A stretch of 64,000 nt of DNA from JAFGJQ01 sp964495075. Lineage in GTDB: Bacteria; Planctomycetota; Phycisphaerae; UBA1845. The stretch lies in NCBI GenBank assembly GCA_964495075.1, contig CAZBUJ010000001.1:153981-217980 (forward strand). The letters are read 5' to 3'. This document shows, piece by piece, positions 8,469 through 17,118 of this stretch; within the stretch, counting starts at the first letter, position 1; each line of letters begins with the position of its first letter. A program made the translations under genes and the position numbers. Below the pieces are notes generated by a model. It saw only the letters and a program-made list of their open reading frames with translations. It made no database searches and was not told the DNA's origin.

Positions 8469-8538
8469 TCGAAGAATCGCGAGAAGGAAAATCCCCTGCT
8501 GACCGCCGCGGGCGCGGCACGGATCGCCGGCTTTCGGC

Positions 8539-9588
8539 CTATCGGGAGGCGCCGCTGCTCGCCGGCGGGGTCATCTCGAGCGGGCGATTAGCCGGCACGT
8601 TCACGATCCGGATGTTGCGGATGACAATCGCTCGCCGCGGCCGGCCGTTCGGTTCCGTCGGCTGGGTCATCAGTTGGTCCAACGTGCTGTACGACTCTTC
8701 CCCGACCAATTGACCGAAGATCGTGTACTTGCCGTCCCACTGCGGCATGCGCGTGTTGCAGATGAAGAACTGGCAACTGGCCGAATCGGGGTCGCTCTCC
8801 AGCCGGGCCATGCTGACCATCCCGCGGGTCTGCTGCCGATCGCTCAGCTCGGCGGGCAGTTTCTTCCCGTCCGGACGAATCCCGGTCCCGTCCCCGTTGG
8901 GATCGCCGCCCTGGATGAAATAGCCCGGCTCGATCCGGTGGAACAACAGGCCGTTATAGAACCCGCTGCGGGCCAGCTCGACGAAGTTCGCCACCGCCGC
9001 CGGCGCGTCCCGATAGAAGAACTCGACCGTCATGTCGCCGAAGTCGGTCTGGATGACGGCTTGTTTGCGGGCGGCGACCTCGAGCACGAGCGTGTTGGAG
9101 ATGAGCGTGCCGTCGTACGGCCGCCATTGCAGACGGTACCGACCCGGGGCCTGAAGCTGCGGATAGTACCGGCTGAGCTCCACCCAGGCCCCGACACTGC
9201 TGCGCCCGGCCAGGACGACCTCCGGGGCCGACTCCTGGGGCTGGTAGTCCATGGGAACGTCCCATTGCCGGTGCGTATCGAGCGACTCGACCAGGACCCC
9301 GCCGTAGGCCGTGCCACTGAACACGTGAGCCACCGGCAGCCCCGCCACCGGGGTCGGCCGGTCCGTTCGCATCCCCGGCACGCTCAACTTCTCGGGCTTG
9401 TCGGACTGATTGACGATCGAGCACTCGACCCACACGGGTTTCCCCACTGGGACGAAGCGTTCCGGCGCGGCGATGACCGCCCGCAAGGACGGGGATTCGG
9501 CCGGGTGGGCGTCCTGAGCCTCGGTCGGCTGCACCGGGTACGTGACCAGGAGTCCGCCGATCGCCGCCCACAACAGACGATTACGCAT
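8539..9588 (-). CDS. Exported peptidyl-prolyl cis-trans isomerase, cyclophilin type
   Basis: This 349-residue protein begins with a signal peptide (MRNRLLWAAIGGLLVTYP, likely cut after TEA near residue 24). Residues about 25-165 form a beta-rich domain without a known family. From about 170 it is a cyclophilin (AVIQTDFGDMTVEFFYRDAPAAV). FHRIEPGYFIQGGDP carries the catalytic Arg and Gln region, GMVSMARLESDPDSASCQFFI the substrate groove, and KYTIFGQLVGEE the C-terminal strand. It probably assists folding of exported proteins in the periplasm. It lies 390 bp after the flagellin terminator side and 126 bp upstream of the SRP promoter region, so it is likely a separate unit. Confidence 0.9.
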   Translation of the reverse strand: MRNRLLWAAIGGLLVTYPVQPTEAQDAHPAESPSLRAVIAAPERFVPVGKPVWVECSIVNQSDKPEKLSVPGMRTDRPTPVAGLPVAHVFSGTAYGGVLVESLDTHRQWDVPMDYQPQESAPEVVLAGRSSVGAWVELSRYYPQLQAPGRYRLQWRPYDGTLISNTLVLEVAARKQAVIQTDFGDMTVEFFYRDAPAAVANFVELARSGFYNGLLFHRIEPGYFIQGGDPNGDGTGIRPDGKKLPAELSDRQQTRGMVSMARLESDPDSASCQFFICNTRMPQWDGKYTIFGQLVGEESYSTLDQLMTQPTEPNGRPRRAIVIRNIRIVNVPANRPLEMTPPASSGASR

Positions 9589-9874
9589 GGTGATTCACCT
9601 TGCCCAGACCGCATCCACGCTGTGCCGTCCGCCGCTGGGCGGCACCGTGAATGCCCATGCCTGCCCCATATGGGGCCCCATTCTCCAGGTTCATCTGCGT
9701 TTGTCCACCCCTTTCACTCGACGGTCGGCCCCCGGCGCAACGCGCCCGCCGGATCCACGCGACCCACCAATACCTGATACACGGTGAACCGCGAATCGGA
9801 CGCAGCGGTTCGATTCATGGTCTATCGGCCGCCCGGGCCCCAGACGGGTAGCGGTAGTGGGGCCGCCACCCACG

Positions 9875-9910
9875 AAAAAAGCGGGTCGAAGGGTTTGCCC
9901 TTCGACCCGC
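9875..9910 (-). terminator. Rho-independent terminator of the first flagellin
   Basis: On the minus strand a perfect 13-bp stem (GCGGGTCGAAGGG, 4-base loop) is followed by six T. It lies 68 bp after the flagellin stop at 9979. Confidence 0.92.
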
Positions 9911-9978
9911 CCGCTGTCGCTATCCCGTGGATGTCACGTGTTCACCGGGCTTGCCCGGACACTCCGGAAAGCACCCGC

Positions 9979-11433
9979 CTAACCGAGTAGCGACAGGATC
10001 TGCGCGGACTGCTGGTTCGCCAGCCCCAACAGCGAAATCCCGCTGTTGAGCAACACATTCTGGCGGTTCAGGTCGGCGGTGGCGACCGCGAAGTCGGTGT
10101 CGCTGATCACGCTCTTGGCGTCGTTCAGGCTGACCTTGGCCGCATTCAGGCTGTTGATCGACGTCTGCACGTTGAACTTCTGGAACGCGCCGATCCGGCC
10201 CTGGGCGGTGGCGACGTCCGACATGGCCTTGCGGACGATCTGCAACGCCTTGCCGGTGTCGGTGTTCACGTCCGCGAACCCGCCGCTCTTGACGTCCGAC
10301 AGCTCGAGCTTCTTGCCACCGGTGGACGTCTCCGTGGCGACGCCCATGCCCAGCTTGTGGGTGGCCAGCGAGTCGATCCCGATGGTGGCCCGGGTGTTTG
10401 AGTCCGTCCCTAACTGGAAAGTGGCTCCGCCCTTCGACGCGCTGATCGTGAACGTGTAGTTGCCTATCGTGTTGAAGTTGGCCTTGTCGATGGTGAAGCT
10501 CAGGCTGATGCCGTTCTGGTTGTGGAAGACATCGAGCCCGTCCACGCTGGCCGACACGCCGTTGATCGTGACGTCGGCGTCGACGCCCTCGGTCCGCTGC
10601 ATCGACGCGAAGTTGGTGCCGGCGTGGGTTCCGCCCTTGAGGACGTTGACGGCCATGAACTCGTCGTCGCCGTAGCCGACCGACTGGAGCAGGATCGCCC
10701 CGCCGGCGCCGCTGGTGGCCTGCACGCCCGTCTCGCCGCTGGCGGCATTGATGGCCGCGGTGACCTCGGTCGAGCTGGCCCCGGAGGCGATCTCGATGGT
10801 CCGCGTGCCGAGCGAACCGGTGACCTCGAGGGTGGTGTCGGCAGTCAGGGTGTTCGCACCCATGGTGTTGAACACGGCCGACGCCTGCGTGGCGGCCTTG
10901 GTGACCGACACCTTGACGTCGGTGTCGGTGGACTGCAGACCGCGCGAGTAGATGCGCAGGGCGTTGATTTTGGTGGTGTCGACCGGGGTACCCTCGATCG
11001 CGATGGCCTGCGAGCCGTCCAGCAGCCGCTTGCCGTTGAAGTTGGTGGTGCTCACGATCCGGTCGATCGATGCCAGGGCCTGGTCGATCTGGGCCTGGTT
11101 GGCGGACCTTTCACCCGCCGAGAGCCCGGCGTCGCTCGACGAGGCCATCACCAGCGTCTCGATCTCCCCCAGCAACGAGGAGATCTCGTTGACGGCGTTG
11201 TCGGCGACGGCCAGCATGGCGTCGGACCGCTGGTTGTTGTCGATGGCGGCGTTCACCGCGATGAGCTCGGTCTCGAGCGATTTCATCGCGATCAACCCGG
11301 CCGGGTTGTCGGCGCCGCGATTGATCTTATAACCGGTGGATAATTGCGTGAGGGTGTTGGATTGCTTGGCGGAGGTTTGATTGACGATCGAGAGGAGCTT
11401 CATCGAGTTTGTGTTTGTGACTGTCAGACCCAT
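9979..11433 (-). CDS. Flagellin (copy 1)
   Basis: This 484-residue flagellin has conserved D0/D1 ends. At the N-terminus TNTNSMKLLSIVN, LSTGYKINRGADNPAGL and ISSLLGEIETLVM are visible; at the C-terminus GRIGAFQKFNVQTSINSL, ISDTDFAVATADLNRQ and LANQQSAQILSLLG. The variable D2/D3-like middle (about residues 170-370) has Ala/Thr/Gly-rich beta structure. Flagellins are exported by the flagellar type III apparatus and polymerise as the filament. A paralogue of equal length lies directly upstream on the same strand. A strong terminator follows, and a shared element precedes each start, so each copy looks like its own transcription unit. The SD is AAAGGAA before the ATG at 11433. Confidence 0.95.
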   Translation of the reverse strand: MGLTVTNTNSMKLLSIVNQTSAKQSNTLTQLSTGYKINRGADNPAGLIAMKSLETELIAVNAAIDNNQRSDAMLAVADNAVNEISSLLGEIETLVMASSSDAGLSAGERSANQAQIDQALASIDRIVSTTNFNGKRLLDGSQAIAIEGTPVDTTKINALRIYSRGLQSTDTDVKVSVTKAATQASAVFNTMGANTLTADTTLEVTGSLGTRTIEIASGASSTEVTAAINAASGETGVQATSGAGGAILLQSVGYGDDEFMAVNVLKGGTHAGTNFASMQRTEGVDADVTINGVSASVDGLDVFHNQNGISLSFTIDKANFNTIGNYTFTISASKGGATFQLGTDSNTRATIGIDSLATHKLGMGVATETSTGGKKLELSDVKSGGFADVNTDTGKALQIVRKAMSDVATAQGRIGAFQKFNVQTSINSLNAAKVSLNDAKSVISDTDFAVATADLNRQNVLLNSGISLLGLANQQSAQILSLLG

Positions 11434-11466
11434 GATCCGTTCCTTTCGTGCGGCGATTGGTCAGGC

Positions 11467-11500
11467 GATTCAGTGAACACCCGAACCGTAAGATATAAAG
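11467..11500 (-). promoter_or_regulatory. Conserved upstream element of flagellin copy 1
   Basis: On the minus strand the block TATATCTTACGGTTCGG followed by TTCACTGAAT lies about 34-65 bases before the start codon. The same block (TATATCTTAAGGTTGGG, then TCCACTGATT) lies at the same distance upstream of flagellin copy 2, while flanking bases differ. It is probably the promoter and/or leader. It does not fit a sigma-54 GG-N10-GC or a standard sigma-28 consensus. Confidence 0.55.
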
Positions 11501-11766
11501 ATGGGTGGTCCAATCGAGGGGGGTGAATTCGTGGAAACGGCCCTGGCGATGGCGTGCGGGGCGATGCTTGCGGACCACGGCCGATATGGCAACGTCCGCC
11601 CTGTTGAGGTCGCTGGTATGTGCCACCGTGCGGCACGGCTCACGACGGCCGGGCTTCGGCCCTGCGGTCCGATAGGGGTGATGCGGGCGGCGGGGCGATA
11701 ACGACCGTGGCGGCGGCCACGGCCCCGCCCGCGTCGCCCCGTCGACCTCGCCGCCCCGACAACACA

Positions 11767-11798
11767 GGCGGGCCGAAGGGTAAACCCCTCGACCCGCC
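11767..11798 (-). terminator. Probable terminator of flagellin copy 2
   Basis: On the minus strand GGCGGGTCGAGGGG pairs with the opposite arm through 14 positions including two G-U pairs, with a 4-base loop. The following sequence is only moderately T-rich (TGTGTTGT), so termination may be weaker than for copy 1. The sequence is related to the copy 1 terminator stem. The remainder of the 433-bp gap 11434-11866 holds the copy 1 leader and no other gene. Confidence 0.65.
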
Positions 11799-11866
11799 CG
11801 ATGTCGCCGTCGGTCATGACGTGGGTTGCTCAGGCTTCTTTCCCGATAACCCCGGAAAGCAACCGC

Positions 11867-13321
11867 TTATCCAAGCAGCGACAGAATCTGCGACGCCTGC
11901 TGGTTCGCGAGGCTCAGCAGCGAGATGCCGCTGTTGAGCAGCACGCTCTGCCGGTTCAGCTCCGCCGTGGCCACCGCGAAGTCCGTGTCGCCCACGACGC
12001 TCTTCGCGTCGCTGAGGCTCACCTTGGCCGCGTTGAGGCTGTTGATCGACGTCTGCACGTTGAACTTCTGGAACGCGCCGATCCGGCCCTGGGTCGTGGC
12101 GACGTCGGTCATCGCCTTGCGGACGATCTGCAACGCCTTGCCTGTATCGGTGTTGACGTCCGCGAATCCGCCGCTCCGCAAGTCGGAGAGGTCCAGCTTC
12201 TTGCCACCGGTGGACGTCTCGGTCGCCACCCCCTGGCCCAGCTTGTGAGTGGCCAGGGCGTCGATGCCGATCGTGGCCCGCGTGGCGGACTCGGTGCCGA
12301 GCTGGAACGTAGCGCCTCCCCTCGACGCGCTGACGGTGAACGTGTAGTTCCCCACCGTGTTGAAGTTGTCCTTGTCGATCGTGAAACTCAGGCTCAGGCC
12401 GTTGGCCGTGTGGTATACGTCCAGCCCGTCCACACTGGCGGCCACGCCGTTGACGGTCACCGCGGCGTCCGTGCCCTCCGTCCGGGCCATCGACGCGAAG
12501 TTCGTGCCGGCGTGCGTTCCGCCCGTGAGAACGTTCACGGACATGAATTCGTCATCCCCGTAACCCGTGGACTGGAGCAAGATCGCGCCGCCGGCGCCGC
12601 TGGTGGCCTGCACGCCCGTCTCGGAACTCGCCGCATTGATCGCCGCGGTCACCTCGGTCGAACTGGCCCCGGAGGCGATCTCGATCGTCCGCGAGCCGAG
12701 CGAGCCGGTGACCTCGAGGGTCGTGTCGGCGGTCAGCGTGTTCGAGCCCATCGTGTTGAACACGGCCGACGCCTGGGTGGCCGCCTGGGTCACCGAGATC
12801 TTGACGTCCGTGTTCGACGAACCGTTGCCCCGCGAGTAGATGCGGAGCGAGTTGAGCTTGGTCGTGTCGACCGGCGTCCCCGCGATGGCTATCGCCTGGG
12901 ACCCGTCCAACAACCGCTTGCCGTTGAAGTTGGTGGTGGCGACGATCCGGTCGACCGACGCCAGGGCCTGGTCGATCTGGGCCTGGTTGGCCGACTTCTC
13001 GCCGGCCGACAAGCCCGCGTCACTCGCCGAGGCCATCACCAACGTTTCAACCTCGCCCAACAGCGAGGAGATCTCGTTGATGGCGTTGTCGGCCACGGAC
13101 AACATCGCGTCGGATCGCTGGTTGTTGTCGATGGCGGCATTGACGGCGGTCAACTCGGCCTCCAGCGACTTGAGGGCAATCAGGCCGGCCGGGTTGTCTG
13201 CACCGCGATTGATCTTGTAACCGGTAGATAGCTGCGTGAGAACTTTGGCTTGTTTGCTGCGACTGCTGTTGACAATCGATAACAGGTTCATCGAGTTTGT
13301 GTTTGTTACTGTCAAACCCAT
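11867..13321 (-). CDS. Flagellin (copy 2)
   Basis: This 484-residue flagellin is the same length as copy 1 and close to it along the whole sequence, including the variable middle, so the pair arose by recent tandem duplication. D0/D1 motifs are intact (TNTNSMNLLSIVN, LSTGYKINRGADNPAGL; LANQQASQILSLLG). The differences are mostly conservative: SSRSKQAKVL replaces TSAKQSNTL near the N-terminus, and VGDTDFAVATAEL replaces ISDTDFAVATADL near the C-terminus. SD AAAGGGAAAG precedes the ATG at 13321. No other flagellar gene is in the window. Confidence 0.95.
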   Translation of the reverse strand: MGLTVTNTNSMNLLSIVNSSRSKQAKVLTQLSTGYKINRGADNPAGLIALKSLEAELTAVNAAIDNNQRSDAMLSVADNAINEISSLLGEVETLVMASASDAGLSAGEKSANQAQIDQALASVDRIVATTNFNGKRLLDGSQAIAIAGTPVDTTKLNSLRIYSRGNGSSNTDVKISVTQAATQASAVFNTMGSNTLTADTTLEVTGSLGSRTIEIASGASSTEVTAAINAASSETGVQATSGAGGAILLQSTGYGDDEFMSVNVLTGGTHAGTNFASMARTEGTDAAVTVNGVAASVDGLDVYHTANGLSLSFTIDKDNFNTVGNYTFTVSASRGGATFQLGTESATRATIGIDALATHKLGQGVATETSTGGKKLDLSDLRSGGFADVNTDTGKALQIVRKAMTDVATTQGRIGAFQKFNVQTSINSLNAAKVSLSDAKSVVGDTDFAVATAELNRQSVLLNSGISLLSLANQQASQILSLLG

Positions 13322-13355
13322 TTGTTCTTTCCCTTTCCTAACTGGCGATGGTTGA

Positions 13356-13392
13356 AGAATCAGTGGACGATCCCAACCTTAAGATATAATGT
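13356..13392 (-). promoter_or_regulatory. Conserved upstream element of flagellin copy 2
   Basis: Carries the block TATATCTTAAGGTTGGG and TCCACTGATT on the minus strand, about 35-70 bases before the start. It is the counterpart of the element before copy 1 and the likely promoter/leader. Confidence 0.55.
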
Positions 13393-13555
13393 CGGGGGGG
13401 CGCGAAGAAACCGCAGGAAGTCGGGGTTCCCGGTCGCGTTCGGCGCGCTGGCGGATAATCCCGGACCCTGCTCCGCCGGACAACGTCCGCGGTCTGCCCC
13501 GCGCCCTTCGCGGGCGCGTTGATCGCGGGCACCGACGTTTCAACCGTGTGATGGA

Positions 13556-14296
13556 TCAGCCCCGCCGGTGCCGGCCGGCCGACCCGATGAGCGGGGCCGT
13601 CAACGGCGCACGCCCCATCAGGTGGCTGATGTGATAGTTCAAGACCTGGAAAGCGCCGGGGGCCGTGGCGGCGTCCGGTTCGTCGACCAGCGCCTGGAGC
13701 GTTTCCGGCGCCATCTCCAACTTCTCCGCGAACGCGGCCTCGCAGTCGCGGCACAACAGCCCGCCCTCCAACGAGGAGAAATGGATCACGCCCTCCGCGT
13801 TACCGACCCGCCCGCACGACAGGCAGGCGTGAAACTCCGGGAATGAGCCGACCTCCTCCAGCAAGCTGCGCTGGAACATCACCAGCGGCGCCACCGCGTC
13901 CTCCACCGCGCACAGGGTTCGCAGCAGCCCCAGCAATGCGTCATAGAGCGCCGGGTGCGGGTCCCAGTCCTCGGTGAGCCCCGCGACCACCTCCGCCGCA
14001 TACTCGGCCGCCCGAAGCCGGGACAGCCGGGACCGCAGGCCGCCCAGCGACTCCGCCTGCTTCCATTCCGTCACCGTGGCCAACTCGACCGGGCGAGGCG
14101 TCCGCGTCGACACCACCACGTGCCCTACGTCCAGCAGATCGATCCCGACCGCGAACCGGGTCTTGGTCGATCGCTTGATCCCCTTGGCGATGGCGCGGAT
14201 CTTCCCGCTCGCCCGGGTGAACAGGACGATCACCTGCGACGTTTCCGAGTAGTCCAGGCGGCGGATCACGATGGCTTGATCCTTGGTCAACCCCAT
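13556..14296 (-). CDS. recO: DNA repair protein RecO
   Basis: This 246-residue RecO has an OB-fold N-terminus (QAIVIRRLDYSETSQVIVLFTRASGKI) that binds ssDNA, SSB and RecR. An alpha-helical domain with a four-cysteine zinc site follows (CLSCGR ... LLCRDCE). The ATG at 14296 is used because MGLTKDQAIVIRR is the family N-terminus; the frame continues upstream only by chance across the divergent kinase gene. The C-terminus is basic and Gly-rich. It is transcribed divergently from the PfkB-type gene with 51 bp between starts. Confidence 0.93.
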   Translation of the reverse strand: MGLTKDQAIVIRRLDYSETSQVIVLFTRASGKIRAIAKGIKRSTKTRFAVGIDLLDVGHVVVSTRTPRPVELATVTEWKQAESLGGLRSRLSRLRAAEYAAEVVAGLTEDWDPHPALYDALLGLLRTLCAVEDAVAPLVMFQRSLLEEVGSFPEFHACLSCGRVGNAEGVIHFSSLEGGLLCRDCEAAFAEKLEMAPETLQALVDEPDAATAPGAFQVLNYHISHLMGRAPLTAPLIGSAGRHRRG

Positions 14297-14347
14297 GCCG
14301 GCATGGTACGCTATGCCCGCGAGGCCGTTCAAGGACGGAGAGATCGG

Positions 14348-15307
14348 ATGGCCATGGAGGCCCCTTTCGACAGCGTGATCACCGTGACACCCAACACCGC
14401 CATCGATTGTGTCATCGAGGTGCCCGGGTTCGCGATCGGTGCCCACCAGATCGGCCGCCGGCTCCTCCGCACGCCGGCCGGCAAGGGCGTGAACGTGGCT
14501 CGCGCGCTCGCCCTGCTGGGCCACCCGTGCATCGCGGTCGGGTTTGTTGGTGGCCCCGCACTGCCGTCTTTCGAAGACGAGCTGCCCGCCCATCGCGTGC
14601 AGCCACAGTTCCTGGCCGTGCAGGGCGAAACCCGCGAGAACATCACGATCATCGACCCCACGACGGCCCGGGCCACCCACGTCCGCGACGCGGGCTTCGC
14701 CGTGACCGCCGAGGACCTGGGCCGCATGGAACGGAAGCTCAGCCTGTTGAGCCACGAGCGCGTGCTGGTCGCGTTCTGCGGGTCGCTGCCCCCCGGGATG
14801 GAGCCGACCCACCTCGCCCGCCTGATCGACCTCTGTCTCGACCGCCACGCCCTGGTGGCCGTCGATGCCGACGGGCCCGTGCTCCAGGCCATACGCGACC
14901 GACCGCTATGGGCCGTCAAGCCCAACCGCGAGGAGCTCGCCGCCTTCGCGGGCAAGCCCACCGCCTCGGACGACGACCTCGTGCGGGTCGGCCGGGCGCT
15001 CCACCAGACCGTGGAGATCGTCATCGTCAGTTGCGGCGCCGCCGGCGGATACCTGTTCGCGGAGGGCGCCGTGTGCATCGGACAGGTGGATATCGATCCC
15101 GGCGACGTGGTCAGCACGGTCGGGTGCGGAGATTCGCTGCTGGCCGCCTTCATCGGCGCCAGGTTGGACGGACGGGACGTCGCCGAAGCCTACCGGTATG
15201 CTCTGGCCGCCGCTACGGCAGCCGCCGTTCATCACCTCCCCGGCTCGTTCGATCCCGCCAACGTCGTTCGATTCTTGAGCCGGGCGGCCGTGGAACGGGT
15301 GTCGTGA
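14348..15307 (+). CDS. PfkB-family hexose/hexose-phosphate kinase (1-phosphofructokinase-like)
   Basis: This 319-residue sugar kinase is of the 1-phosphofructokinase/tagatose-6-phosphate kinase branch. It shows the N-terminal VTPNTAIDCVIEVPGF, the sugar-binding region GKGVNVARALALLGHP, the KPNREELAAFAG motif, and the C-terminal PfkB signature with catalytic Asp (GDVVSTVGCGDSLLAAF). It transfers phosphate from ATP to a hexose phosphate; the exact substrate cannot be told from sequence. The start at 14348 is chosen because upstream sequence lies within the recO region, and an ATG two codons later is also possible. No sugar transporter is adjacent, so a phosphotransferase role is not supported by context. 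Confidence 0.85.
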   Translation: MAMEAPFDSVITVTPNTAIDCVIEVPGFAIGAHQIGRRLLRTPAGKGVNVARALALLGHPCIAVGFVGGPALPSFEDELPAHRVQPQFLAVQGETRENITIIDPTTARATHVRDAGFAVTAEDLGRMERKLSLLSHERVLVAFCGSLPPGMEPTHLARLIDLCLDRHALVAVDADGPVLQAIRDRPLWAVKPNREELAAFAGKPTASDDDLVRVGRALHQTVEIVIVSCGAAGGYLFAEGAVCIGQVDIDPGDVVSTVGCGDSLLAAFIGARLDGRDVAEAYRYALAAATAAAVHHLPGSFDPANVVRFLSRAAVERVS

Positions 15308-15329
15308 TGGCGCGGATCCCGGTCCGCCG

Positions 15330-16982
15330 TCACCGCCCGCACTCGGGCCCGCCCCGCCCCGCCGCGGATGTTGCCCGGTCGGTATCCGACGACTCCAGGG
15401 GTTCCCAGAACCCGAAGTGATCCTGCTCCACCCGGCAGTAGCCGCTCATTCCGTACGTGCAGTGGGCGTTGTACCCCCACGCGAGGTGTTCCGAGCCGCC
15501 GCCGCCCTGCGTGGTGATCAGGAACCGGTTGCTCAACTGACCGAATCCCCGCGCCTGGTCCGCCGGCGTCTTGGCGTCCCCGCGATTCGCATCCACGGGC
15601 ACCCACCCGTAGCCCGGCAGGTACACCTGGGCCCAGCGGTGAAAGGCTTCGTCGATACTCGCATCATCACCCCGCACCACCAGCGCGCCTTGATAGCGTG
15701 CCGGCAGCCCCGCCGCGCGACATAATGCGATGAACGTGTACGTGTACTCCGAGCAGGATCCCGTGCCGCGCTTCAGGACGACTTCCGGCACATCCCATCC
15801 GCCCACCATCTGATACTCCAGCCGCCCGATGATGAAGTTGTAAATCTTGCGGGCGATCCAGTACGGGTTCGTCTCGTCCCCCACCACCTGCCGCACGGTC
15901 GCCCGGATGTACGGACTGTCGATCTGCAGGCGAGACCCGTCGACCGTGTACGCCTCGCGGATGTCGGCCGGGATGTCCGCGAGGGTCCCCGTGACCTCCG
16001 GAATGATCAGGTACCGGATGGCCCAGACCTCCGCCTCCACCACCCCGGACAGGGAGACCTTCTCGCCGGCCGGCACGCGGTCGATTTCAAACAGCTCACA
16101 CGCCTGGTGCCACTTGTCCACGACCGAATGCGCCGGACTCATCGAGTACTCGACCGGCCGCAGCAGTTTCTGGCTGGGCAGGTCCATCGGCACGGCGAAA
16201 CTGACGTGCAGGTCCCGCACCTCCCCGGGGCCGTAGTTCGACAGCACCCAGAGATGCTCGATCCGGGCTCGCCGCGGCTCGGACAGGCTGTACTTCTGCT
16301 CGCCATGAAGCACAAGCTGGTACACGCGGCGCGTCTGGAAGTCGACGCACCACAGGTGGTTCTCCCGGCAGGCAACGCCCACCACGTGAGGGCCGGGCGC
16401 CTTGACCATCCCGATCACCGCCCCGCTGTCCGGGTCCACCATGTACAACTCGTTATTGATCCGGTCACCGACCCACAGGTATCGACCGTCGTGGGCGAGA
16501 CACCGGCAGTCCCGGGTCGGGGCGTCGTAATACTGAAGGATCGTGCCGTCGCTTGGCAGCACGCGGTAGATTTTCCGATCGGCCAGGATGTACAGCCCGC
16601 CTTCCGCATAGGCGAGCCCGGTGGCTCGCTTCGCCGGCGCTTCAAACACGACGTCAACGACGCCCGTCTCGAGTCGCAAGCCGTAGACGAATCCCGTGTG
16701 GTCGTCGGACACGTAGAGCCGTCCATCGCCCCACGCCAGACCGTGCGGCTTCAACGTCGGGGCCGGCACTTCGCGCGTCACCTGCCCCGTGGCCGGGTCC
16801 ACCGCGCGAAGCACGGTGTCCCGCCAGTCGGCCACGTACAGGTCCGAGTCCGCCCACGCCAGGCCGGCCGGATATCGGCCGGGCGCGGCAAACGAAGCCG
16901 CCACGTCGCCGGGTGCCGCGAAACTCTCGGTCCCGAAGCCGATCAGGACCACCAAGGCCAACGCACTGCCGATGCCGCGCAT
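15330..16982 (-). CDS. Exported beta-propeller protein with transglutaminase-like domain
   Basis: This 550-residue protein starts with a signal peptide (MRGIGSALALVVLIGFGTES, cut near AAP). Residues about 25-235 form NHL/SMP-30-like propeller blades: repeated patterns such as GLAWADSDLYVADWRD, GLAWGDGRLYVSDD, GLAYAEGGLYILADRK. The C-terminal part is a transglutaminase-like core: GTGSCSEYTYTFIALCRAAGLPAR with the catalytic Cys near residue 410, HRWAQVYLPGYGWVPVD with His and later Asp. It is probably a periplasmic cysteine protease or cross-linking enzyme. The domain pairing is uncommon. The gene converges with the PfkB gene 22 bp away. Confidence 0.8.
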   Translation of the reverse strand: MRGIGSALALVVLIGFGTESFAAPGDVAASFAAPGRYPAGLAWADSDLYVADWRDTVLRAVDPATGQVTREVPAPTLKPHGLAWGDGRLYVSDDHTGFVYGLRLETGVVDVVFEAPAKRATGLAYAEGGLYILADRKIYRVLPSDGTILQYYDAPTRDCRCLAHDGRYLWVGDRINNELYMVDPDSGAVIGMVKAPGPHVVGVACRENHLWCVDFQTRRVYQLVLHGEQKYSLSEPRRARIEHLWVLSNYGPGEVRDLHVSFAVPMDLPSQKLLRPVEYSMSPAHSVVDKWHQACELFEIDRVPAGEKVSLSGVVEAEVWAIRYLIIPEVTGTLADIPADIREAYTVDGSRLQIDSPYIRATVRQVVGDETNPYWIARKIYNFIIGRLEYQMVGGWDVPEVVLKRGTGSCSEYTYTFIALCRAAGLPARYQGALVVRGDDASIDEAFHRWAQVYLPGYGWVPVDANRGDAKTPADQARGFGQLSNRFLITTQGGGGSEHLAWGYNAHCTYGMSGYCRVEQDHFGFWEPLESSDTDRATSAAGRGGPECGR

Positions 16983-17118
16983 GGTCGTACCTCCCCTGCC
17001 GGGCCGTGCGACACGGACCGGCGTGGGTCATAACGTCGGATGTTCCAACGGAGTGCGCGTGCTCGAGCGCCGCGCCGCCCTCACCGACGGCAACGCTGAT
17101 CACGCCGGCCGGTGTAGA

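Noticed and set aside
11330..11345. DnaA-box-like TTATAACCGGTGGATAA
   Set aside because: Single, imperfect and within flagellin coding sequence; no origin features nearby.
13955..14347. Long plus-strand frame upstream of the PfkB-type kinase
   Set aside because: It is antisense to recO, and the family N-terminus and spacing point to the ATG at 14348.
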